A stretch of DNA of 7,724 nucleotides from Candidatus Woesearchaeota archaeon (lineage in GTDB: Archaea > Nanobdellota > Nanobdellia > Woesearchaeales > UBA11576), in assembly GCA_030591125.1 (NCBI GenBank), contig JAUVBP010000052.1, positions 1-7,724 of the forward strand, in the 5' to 3' direction. How positions within the stretch are numbered: position 1 is the first letter of the stretch; the number at the start of each line of letters is the position of its first letter. Under the pieces are notes generated by a model. That model was not told the DNA's origin, did not search any database, and worked only from the letters and a program-made list of their open reading frames with translations. A program made the translations under genes and the position numbers. Positions 1 to 5,504 of this stretch are shown piece by piece.

Positions 1-11
1 ATCCGTTCAGT

Positions 12-24
12 AAACTTTAAAAAC
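12..24 (+). promoter_or_regulatory. Possible TATA element for gmhA
   Basis: An A/T-rich run containing TTTAAAAA (16-23) would place a start of transcription near 46, giving a leader of about 22 bases that includes the gmhA SD. It is a weaker match than the TTTATAAA boxes elsewhere in this window. The window edge hides whatever lies upstream, so gmhA could equally be co-transcribed with a preceding gene. Confidence 0.3.
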
Positions 25-55
25 AAAAGTCGTATGTGTATCTTGATAGGTAATG

Positions 56-63
56 AAGGTGAG
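56..63 (+). promoter_or_regulatory. Shine-Dalgarno of gmhA (decides start)
   Basis: AAGGTGAG lies 5 bases after its GGTGA core from the ATG at 68. The in-frame ATG at 53 has only a poorly spaced AGG before it, and the SD would fall inside its reading frame. This favours the start at 68. Confidence 0.65.
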
Positions 64-67
64 AAAT

Positions 68-619
68 ATGAACTGGGATGATTACAAATCAAAGATTGTC
101 GAAGCTCTGGATTCCTTCGAGTTTGACGATGGCCTTGTCAATGTCCTGAGGGATTCTATAAAGAACAATCAGAGGATTTTTGTCGGAGGGAATGGTGGCA
201 GTGCGGCGCTTGCACAGCATTATGTCTGTGACCTTTCTAAAGGTGCGACTAAAGATTGGTCTAAGAATTTCAGCAGGTACAAGGCAATCTGCCTCAGCAG
301 TAATCTTGGCTACATGACTGCAATATCAAATGATGCGCATTATGATGAAGTGTTCAAGCAGCAGCTGATAAATCTTGCAGAGCAGGGTGACATAGTCATC
401 CTGATATCTTCTTCAGGCAACAGCCCGAATGTTGTTGAGGCTGCAAGATACGCGAAAGATAATGGTATGACTGTGAATGGCGTGAGCGGCTTTTCAGGCG
501 GTAAGCTGAAGGAGCTTGCGGATTACTCTGCACATATGAACTACGAGTCATATGAGGTCTGTGAGGACATACACGCTATCTTCGGCCATTTCCTGGCATG
601 CACGCTGAGAGAAGACTGA
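68..619 (+). CDS. gmhA: Phosphoheptose (sedoheptulose-7-phosphate) isomerase, SIS domain
   Basis: Cytosolic isomerase converting D-sedoheptulose 7-phosphate to D-glycero-D-manno-heptose 7-phosphate, the entry step to nucleotide-activated heptose. The 183-residue protein is one SIS domain of the usual GmhA length. The phosphate loop GGNGGS is at residues 40-45, the second SIS serine motif SSSGNS at 114-119, and the C-terminal helix has a DIHAIFGH motif near 167-174. Against E. coli GmhA (recalled ligands H61, E65, Q172, H180) the equivalents are H51, D55, E166 and H174, so the metal and catalytic histidines are kept while E65 reads Asp and Q172 reads Glu. The start at 68 is chosen for its SD; starting at 53 would add five residues. 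The HldC-GmhB fusion about 1.3 kb downstream on the opposite strand supports GmhA over another SIS isomerase such as DiaA. Confidence 0.88.
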   Translation: MNWDDYKSKIVEALDSFEFDDGLVNVLRDSIKNNQRIFVGGNGGSAALAQHYVCDLSKGATKDWSKNFSRYKAICLSSNLGYMTAISNDAHYDEVFKQQLINLAEQGDIVILISSSGNSPNVVEAARYAKDNGMTVNGVSGFSGGKLKELADYSAHMNYESYEVCEDIHAIFGHFLACTLRED

Positions 620-620
620 T

Positions 621-632
621 GCTTTTCTTTTC
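621..632 (+). terminator. Pyrimidine/T-run after gmhA
   Basis: GCTTTTCTTTTC starts two bases after the gmhA stop codon (617-619). Short T-runs without a hairpin are the usual archaeal intrinsic terminator, and the next gene has its own promoter, so termination here is plausible. Confidence 0.45.
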
Positions 633-655
633 GATACCAAAGATGCCAAATATTC

Positions 656-671
656 ACCACTTATAAGTGGT
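656..671. promoter_or_regulatory. Perfect 16-bp palindrome, candidate operator
   Basis: ACCACTTATAAGTGGT reads identically on both strands with no mismatch or spacer. It ends 14 bases before the TTTATAAA box of the HIT/GalT-like gene, next to the BRE. That is a natural place for a dimeric regulator to repress or activate. It contains TATAAG and could itself act as a weak TATA element. The symmetry is seen directly; the regulatory role is inferred. Confidence 0.5.
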
Positions 672-678
672 TAAAAAG

Positions 679-693
679 CGAAACCTTTATAAA
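679..693 (+). promoter_or_regulatory. BRE + TATA box of the HIT/GalT-like gene
   Basis: An A-rich BRE-like CGAAACC is followed by TTTATAAA at 686-693. The box centre (about 689.5) is 25-26 bases before the ATG at 715 and 28-29 before the ATG at 718, the spacing expected for a leaderless archaeal transcript starting at the initiation codon. The box lies inside the longer reading frame that begins with GTG at 667, which argues against that GTG being the start. Confidence 0.78.
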
Positions 694-714
694 GAGGTGC
701 TGTTTCTGGCGTAT

Positions 715-1803
715 ATGATGGCAGATAACCCTATAAAGCATCCTGGGCAGACCTCCTTGGAGCAGGATTATGAATTTCTAGAGCGTGCCGGCAGGCATCT
801 CAATATCAATAAGTGGGGTGAATTTCTGATGACCTGGACCAGGTCACTGGAGAGCTATGGGACGCCAAGGAGCTTTGTAGACTCGACACGATATGAGAGC
901 GCAAAGGTAAAGTTTGGAGATCAGGAATATCCCTTTGTGTACGCAGTATCTGCAAATTATGCGCAGCGTAGCGCATTGATGGATGGCCAGGAGAAGTATC
1001 CTAATCAGGAGCCTGAAGATGCTTACGGGCTGGAACTCAATCTGGATTCATGTTTCTTGTGCCAGAATGTTGCTCAGGCGATTGATGCTGAGAATCATCC
1101 TGATGAGGTCCTGAGTAATATGATGTATGATTTCGGAAGTCATTTTATACTTCCTAATAGGTATCCTGCACAATTCGGGCATTCACTTTCAGTCCCGAAG
1201 GATCATGATGACCTGTCTGATCGTGTACTGCCACAGGCAGAACATGACCTAATCACTGATACAAAAATATATTATCCAGAATCTGGAAAGACAAGAGGCA
1301 GTCTGCTTAAGAGGGAGTATCTCACTTCTGTACTGGATTCGTGTGATGAGTTGGGTCTTGTAGGTATAAGGAATCATGTTCTTGATGGCATGAGCATACC
1401 CGGTCACGATCATTTTCATCTGATGCCAGAAGACCTATTATCATTGATTGAATCTATTATCGGAGGTCTGACAGAGACAGGATATGGTCGTAATATATTC
1501 ATGTCGCAGAATACGCCCTTCGACACGCTGCTGATACGAGCAGATGGAGGCGAAGCGATATCTGAGATAGCAATACCGATATTAGAGAGGATGGAGAGAG
1601 CTGATCAGGTATTCACTCTCGCATACGGTCATGGACACTTGCTGATAAGTCCTCGGTTCAAGGATGAGGTCGGAGATAGGATGCAAAAGATTGGTGGAGG
1701 GATTCCGTTGCATTATTTCGATACAGAAGGTGAAGAGTTCGTAGAGCGTGTCAAACGTGTTGTGCCGATGAGCGGCCAGTACAATTGGTCTGATTTTATA
1801 TAA
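715..1803 (+). CDS. HIT/GalT-superfamily nucleotidyltransferase or phosphorylase-like protein, substrate unknown
   Basis: A protein of about 362 residues that I place in the HIT/GalT superfamily but cannot assign to a reaction. A CFLC pair (C113, C116) is followed by a stretch ending FGHSLSVPKDH (about 154-164), which resembles the GalT/HIT core, and then by GHDHFHL, a histidine triad (H231, H233, H235; by family analogy H233 would be the nucleophile). The cysteines, H164 and H231 could form a GalT-type zinc site. GalT and Ap4A phosphorylase have Gln at the third triad position, whereas this protein has His. The C-terminal half carries a second HxH (AYGHGH, about 304-309). The start at 715 (or 718) follows from the promoter inside the longer frame opening with GTG at 667; no SD is evident. 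Its position beside gmhA suggests sugar-nucleotide chemistry, for example NMP transfer to a sugar-1-phosphate or phosphorolysis of an NDP-sugar. That role is inference. Confidence 0.7.
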   Translation: MMADNPIKHPGQTSLEQDYEFLERAGRHLNINKWGEFLMTWTRSLESYGTPRSFVDSTRYESAKVKFGDQEYPFVYAVSANYAQRSALMDGQEKYPNQEPEDAYGLELNLDSCFLCQNVAQAIDAENHPDEVLSNMMYDFGSHFILPNRYPAQFGHSLSVPKDHDDLSDRVLPQAEHDLITDTKIYYPESGKTRGSLLKREYLTSVLDSCDELGLVGIRNHVLDGMSIPGHDHFHLMPEDLLSLIESIIGGLTETGYGRNIFMSQNTPFDTLLIRADGGEAISEIAIPILERMERADQVFTLAYGHGHLLISPRFKDEVGDRMQKIGGGIPLHYFDTEGEEFVERVKRVVPMSGQYNWSDFI

Positions 1804-1868
1804 AATTTAAGCTTGAATACTCCTTATTTTAATATGGATATGAACGCCTCATCGCTTAAATTTTATAT
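1798..1868. repeat. Perfect 15-bp inverted repeat spanning the HIT/GalT-like stop codon
   Basis: Arms 1798-1812 (ATATAAAATTTAAGC) and 1854-1868 (GCTTAAATTTTATAT) are exact reverse complements with a 41-base loop. The left arm contains the TAA stop (1801-1803). The arms are very A/T-rich, so the RNA stem would be modest, but 15 of 15 matched bases next to a second perfect repeat is notable. Confidence 0.8.
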
Positions 1869-1870
1869 TC

Positions 1871-1920
1871 CAAAAACTTGCCAATCAAATAGCGAGTCAT
1901 AGAATATTGGCAAGTTTTTG
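1871..1920. terminator. Perfect 15-bp hairpin, likely bidirectional terminator
   Basis: Arms 1871-1885 (CAAAAACTTGCCAAT) and 1906-1920 (ATTGGCAAGTTTTTG) pair perfectly around a 20-base loop. The stem ends in TTTTTG on both strands, so both transcripts leave a hairpin followed by U residues. It lies between convergent genes and begins four bases after the stop of the leftward HldC-GmhB gene. A two-way terminator is the simplest reading, although archaeal termination normally needs only T-runs. Confidence 0.65.
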
Positions 1921-1924
1921 TTAT

Positions 1925-2989
1925 TTAAGAGAATTCCTCTAGAAGAGCATCATAATTCTTACCATTTACATCTATGTATCTGGCACCAAGATTCTTTGCA
2001 AGTCCTGCATCATCAGAACTGTCTCCGAGAACAAGTACCACATCAAAATCATTGATGTCCTTGCCTAACTCTTTCATGGCATCGTAGACCATATCAGGAT
2101 TAGGTTTTCTTTTTGTCTTTTCCATGATGCGTTTAGGGTCTATATTGTATTCTGGATGCGCATCTGCGTATGCCTTGTCAGAATTAGGGCAGTACTGCCA
2201 ACTGTCTATCTTTATTCCTCGTCTGGTCAACTCGTCACCTACGGATCTGTTTATCTGCTCCACAGTATCACAATCAAAGAATCTCCTGGCCACGCCATTT
2301 TGGTTTGTCACTACGACATTGGTCGTCTTGTATCTGGTCTGCAGATACGATATGAAGCTTATCACATCATCTTTGAACTTGACTTCATCCTTCCAGTTCT
2401 TGTTCTTTCCGAGGAAATCTGCATTCTCTATGATCGTACCATCCCGGTCTATGCAGATCAAGAATTTCCGTATATCGACTTTATCTTTTATGTATCTGAT
2501 TATATCTGTCGTGGACATCGGCCGCTCTGTAGTGTATCTCATCTCCCCTCCGACATCTTTGATTGCTTCCCGTTCAGAAGTTATCCCTGGGGTCTGCTTA
2601 TTGACGAAATCAGGGCCTTTGATATAGAACGAGGGTTTCAGGTTCTTGATGACATCGATGCCAAGTCTGAAGTCTGTTATTACGACGTGATCCACGAATC
2701 CTATCCCTGCGATTATATATGCCCTGAGCTTGTCTGTATATATTGGTCTGCCAGATCCTTTCCTTGAGGTGACGAACTTGTCACACGTCACTGAGACGAA
2801 CAGGACATCGCATTCTTTCTTCGCCATCTCGAAATGCTTGACATGCCCGGGATGTGTGAGGTCAAAACCCCCGTGACAGAGCCCTACGGTCTTTCCTTGT
2901 CGCTTGTATTTTTCTATCATGTCAAGAGCAGATGCTATATCGATGATCTTTTCTGAGGTGTATGTTGATATCGGATCGACTTTCAGCAT
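1925..2989 (-). CDS. hldC-gmhB: HldC-like heptose-1-phosphate nucleotidyltransferase fused to GmhB-like heptose-bisphosphate phosphatase
   Basis: A 354-residue fusion of two consecutive steps of NDP-heptose synthesis. Residues about 34-170 are a cytidylyltransferase-fold domain like the C-terminal part of HldE (RfaE): GGFDLTHPGH (41-49) with the HxGH motif H46-H49, the RKGSGRP loop (76-82), YIKGPDF, and MSTTDII (158-164) as the ISSTxI-like motif. Residues about 176-354 are a HAD phosphatase resembling GmhB: DRDGT (D181, D183), VVVTNQNG (T228), KRKPNPDM (K295) and LGDSSDD (D323). The phosphatase would remove the 7-phosphate from heptose-1,7-bisphosphate and the transferase would then activate heptose-1-phosphate. 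HldE normally joins kinase to transferase; no kinase domain is present here. The GmhB zinc loop is degenerate: only C267 remains, with N269, K291 and K293 where the other ligands would fall. ADP versus another nucleotide cannot be told. It has its own promoter and is the last gene of the leftward block. Confidence 0.87.
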   Translation of the reverse strand: MLKVDPISTYTSEKIIDIASALDMIEKYKRQGKTVGLCHGGFDLTHPGHVKHFEMAKKECDVLFVSVTCDKFVTSRKGSGRPIYTDKLRAYIIAGIGFVDHVVITDFRLGIDVIKNLKPSFYIKGPDFVNKQTPGITSEREAIKDVGGEMRYTTERPMSTTDIIRYIKDKVDIRKFLICIDRDGTIIENADFLGKNKNWKDEVKFKDDVISFISYLQTRYKTTNVVVTNQNGVARRFFDCDTVEQINRSVGDELTRRGIKIDSWQYCPNSDKAYADAHPEYNIDPKRIMEKTKRKPNPDMVYDAMKELGKDINDFDVVLVLGDSSDDAGLAKNLGARYIDVNGKNYDALLEEFS

Positions 2990-3020
2990 GGTACCTTGGG
3001 CATTATTCTGCCGAGCGCGA

Positions 3021-3037
3021 TTTATAAAATTTTCGTA
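3021..3037 (-). promoter_or_regulatory. BRE + TATA box of the HldC-GmhB gene
   Basis: On the minus strand ACGAAAATT leads into TTTATAAA (3021-3028). The box centre predicts transcription from about 2998, leaving a leader of roughly 9 bases with a close AAGG before the ATG at 2989. The whole element sits in the 51-base gap after wzx, so the fusion gene can be expressed independently of the upstream block. Confidence 0.7.
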
Positions 3038-3040
3038 AAG

Positions 3041-4513
3041 TCATTCAGTGCCGAATTTTGAGGAGAACTGTCTTATCCTATTGGAGATATTATCCAGCTT
3101 GGCTGCGTGGAGAAGTAATGCGATGTCCTGGAGCGATATTATCCTGAAGAGCAGTATGAAGAAGGCATATAGAGGTACTATTATCAGGGCTATCCAGAAC
3201 AGGTGAAGCTCCTGCAGGAAGTATGCTGTTATGATCAATAGCAGGAGTGCCATTGCCGAGCGGAATATCCTGCTCAGGAAGCGGATCCTGATGACGATAC
3301 TGCTGAATATAGCGTATTCTGCAATTGCATAGAAGCCGTATGACAGCAAGGTCGCGACTGCTGCTCCGATATGTCCATACTTGAGTATCAGGAAATAGTT
3401 CATGAATATGTTGAATATGGTTGCAGAGAGTGCGATGAGCGATACGAGCTTGACCCTGTATGCGATTATGAAAAGTGCATTGTATAGGACGACAAAATGG
3501 TATATGAACAGGACGAGTGAGAATATGCTCAATACTGCCGATCCTGCTACGAATTCGTTGCCGAAGACGAATCTCAGTATCCTTTCTGCAAACATGATGC
3601 CTACCAGCACTATGGGCATGAACGCTATCAAGGATAATGATGTCATGATCTGACAGAGCCTGATGAGATGTTTTTTCTTCTTATGATAATAGTTGACAAG
3701 ATAGGGGTATGTGGATGCGATCATTATCTCTGTCAGGACAAACCCTGTTATTATTAGGCGCGAAGGTGCGGAGTATATTCCTGTGATGTAATCGCCTTTG
3801 AGCCAGGTCAGCATCAGGATGTCGATATTTATGAGGAGCATGCCGAAGAGGGAGCCGAACAGGAGAGGTATTGATTCTTTCAGCATCCATATTGAGTATT
3901 TCTTGTCGATGGCCATGCTTAGCTTACCTATCTTTCTATAGAAAAATGTGATTGCCAGGAGGATTGTCATCACTGAAGATGCCAGATATATTGCAGAGAC
4001 GGTTATTATGTCAGTATTTGCGAACCATATGAGCGATATCAGGATGAGCTTTGAAAGATTGAATACGATCTTCAGCACCGCTTCATATTCCATGTGTTTG
4101 ATGGAGATGAGTGCTGTCCTGAATAGCTGGCTTATTGAATCTATCACAAAAGAGATGCAGATTATGGTGACGATGATTGTCCGTTCCCATGAGATTCCCG
4201 CGACATACATAACTATGACGACTGCAGAAGTGATTACTGCACCGAATAATATCTTGAGAGAGAGTGCATGCTTCGTGTGGTGGATTATTTTTTTTGTGTT
4301 GAGTGCCATCTCCCGCATCATTATGTTGTTTATCCCTGCGTCACTGAACATGACGATGATCCAACCCAGAGATATGGCGAATGATATCTTCCCATATCCC
4401 TCCGCGCCGAGATACCTTGTCAGGAGTATGATGAATATGAATTGGAATATCTTTGATATGATCTCCCCTGTATACATATATGCAGTGTTCTTGAATATTG
4501 ATTTTGCTGACAT
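3041..4513 (-). CDS. wzx: Wzx-type polysaccharide / lipid-linked oligosaccharide flippase
   Basis: A 490-residue integral membrane protein of the MATE-like polysaccharide exporter superfamily. Its likely role is moving a lipid-linked glycan from the cytoplasmic to the outer face of the membrane. By eye there are about 14 hydrophobic helices, near 12-32, 43-60, 84-105, 111-127, 148-166, 170-192, 213-232, 245-265, 286-308, 323-350, 354-376, 381-405, 418-435 and 438-458. The N-terminal LLTRYLGAEGYGKISFA (30-46) is a family hallmark. Buried charges include D58 and D229/D231. Length is typical. The start at 4513 has AAAAAGG on the minus strand seven bases upstream. It follows rmd by 72 bases with no convincing promoter between, so it is probably in the gmd-rmd operon. 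Specificity cannot be read from sequence; archaeal relatives include AglR-type N-glycan flippases. Confidence 0.88.
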   Translation of the reverse strand: MSAKSIFKNTAYMYTGEIISKIFQFIFIILLTRYLGAEGYGKISFAISLGWIIVMFSDAGINNIMMREMALNTKKIIHHTKHALSLKILFGAVITSAVVIVMYVAGISWERTIIVTIICISFVIDSISQLFRTALISIKHMEYEAVLKIVFNLSKLILISLIWFANTDIITVSAIYLASSVMTILLAITFFYRKIGKLSMAIDKKYSIWMLKESIPLLFGSLFGMLLINIDILMLTWLKGDYITGIYSAPSRLIITGFVLTEIMIASTYPYLVNYYHKKKKHLIRLCQIMTSLSLIAFMPIVLVGIMFAERILRFVFGNEFVAGSAVLSIFSLVLFIYHFVVLYNALFIIAYRVKLVSLIALSATIFNIFMNYFLILKYGHIGAAVATLLSYGFYAIAEYAIFSSIVIRIRFLSRIFRSAMALLLLIITAYFLQELHLFWIALIIVPLYAFFILLFRIISLQDIALLLHAAKLDNISNRIRQFSSKFGTE

Positions 4514-4520
4514 TTTTATA

Positions 4521-4528
4521 CCTTTTTA
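4521..4528 (-). promoter_or_regulatory. Shine-Dalgarno of wzx
   Basis: AAAAAGG on the minus strand, with its final G seven bases from the ATG (4511-4513). This spacing supports translation from 4513 on a leadered, probably polycistronic, transcript. Confidence 0.5.
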
Positions 4529-4585
4529 GGTGCGGCTATTCCTTCAATAGGAGATTTTTGTCCATCTTATTGACATTTATTCTCT

Positions 4586-5503
4586 TTAGGTTTTATTTCT
4601 CCAGTATTCAATAGTATCAATCAACGTCTGTTCTATCATTATCTCAGGTTTCCATCCTGTCGCTTCTTTCAACTTAGTATTGTCCCCGATAAGCTCAGGT
4701 ATGTATATCTTTCTCATCCTGACAGGATCATGTTCGATTTTTATGTTCGCAGAGGATATAGCGATCATCTTATCGAGCAAGGATTTTATGCTATGGCCTT
4801 TACCTGAACATACATTATACAGCTCGCCTGAAACTCCTTTTTCTATCAATAATAGATATGCCTTGACAACATCTCTTACGTCACTGAAGTCTCGAATCGC
4901 ATCGAGGTTACCGACTTTTATGCTATCTTGCTTCCCTTTTTCTATCTGTGTGATCTGTCTTGCAAAACTTGGAATCACAAAGATATCCTGCTGACCAGGT
5001 CCTGTGTGATTGAAGCTACGTGTTATGACTACTTGGAGACCTTTCTTGTCGCTACTTTCTCTACAGAGGGCCTCTTGAAGTAATCTGGATTCTCCATACG
5101 GTGTCTTGGCAGATATGGGATGTTCTTCAGTGATCGGGAGTTTTTCCGGAGTTCCATAGACCTCTGCCGAACTGACAACAAGGATTTTTGCTTTAGGAGT
5201 AGTCTCAGCAATCGCATCGAGAACATTTCTTGTACCTTCAACATTTATCTGTTTGCATAGCTCAGGATGGTCAAAGCTCGCTTTTACAGAGCTGAATCCT
5301 GCCAGATGAAATATGTAGTCGGGTTTGGTTTCTTCAATGACTTTGAATACTTTCTCTCTGTCAGTCACGTCAAGCGTATAGAAGTCCTTCTGCTCTGATG
5401 GACCTCGTAGGTCGGTCCGGAATACTGTGTATCCTTCAGCCTTAAGTAGGGATACTAGATAAGGTCCTACAAATCCTTCACTGCCTGTGACAAGGGATAT
5501 CAT
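4586..5503 (-). CDS. rmd: GDP-6-deoxy-D-lyxo-4-hexulose reductase (RMD-like), extended SDR
   Basis: NAD(P)-dependent extended SDR of 305 residues, the usual RMD length. It would reduce the 4-keto group of the Gmd product to give GDP-D-rhamnose. Visible parts are the Rossmann loop GSEGFVG (7-13), SSAEVYG (111-117), the family segment RSFNHTGPGQQDIFVIPS (162-179), NLDAIRDFSDVRD (199-211), ELYNVCSG (227-234) and the C-terminal TGWKPEI. These match Pseudomonas RMD as I recall it. Oddity: the catalytic YxxxK reads Y136-G-E-S-R140, so the lysine that lowers the tyrosine pKa and binds the nicotinamide ribose is Arg (codon AGA at 5084-5086, one base from AAA). The start lies one base after the gmd stop, so the two genes are translationally coupled and probably metabolically sequential. 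If Gmd accepts GDP-heptose, this enzyme would yield GDP-6-deoxyheptose instead. A related GDP-sugar 4-reductase or epimerase remains possible. Confidence 0.82.
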   Translation of the reverse strand: MISLVTGSEGFVGPYLVSLLKAEGYTVFRTDLRGPSEQKDFYTLDVTDREKVFKVIEETKPDYIFHLAGFSSVKASFDHPELCKQINVEGTRNVLDAIAETTPKAKILVVSSAEVYGTPEKLPITEEHPISAKTPYGESRLLQEALCRESSDKKGLQVVITRSFNHTGPGQQDIFVIPSFARQITQIEKGKQDSIKVGNLDAIRDFSDVRDVVKAYLLLIEKGVSGELYNVCSGKGHSIKSLLDKMIAISSANIKIEHDPVRMRKIYIPELIGDNTKLKEATGWKPEIMIEQTLIDTIEYWRNKT

Positions 5504-5504
5504 T

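Noticed and set aside
1..81. Frame 1 is open from the window edge to a TGA at 79-81, possibly the tail of an upstream gene overlapping gmhA.
   Set aside because: Only 26 codons with no recognisable motif; an open run this short occurs easily by chance. It would matter if flanking sequence showed a kinase in this frame.
2124..2767. Two plus-strand open frames of 167 and 203 codons opposite the HldC-GmhB gene.
   Set aside because: They lie wholly antisense to a gene with clear catalytic motifs, have no family features, and lack a promoter or SD.
3948..4529. Plus-strand open frame of 193 codons opposite the 5' part of wzx.
   Set aside because: Its hydrophobic translation mirrors the membrane helices of wzx on the other strand; no start signal or family motif.
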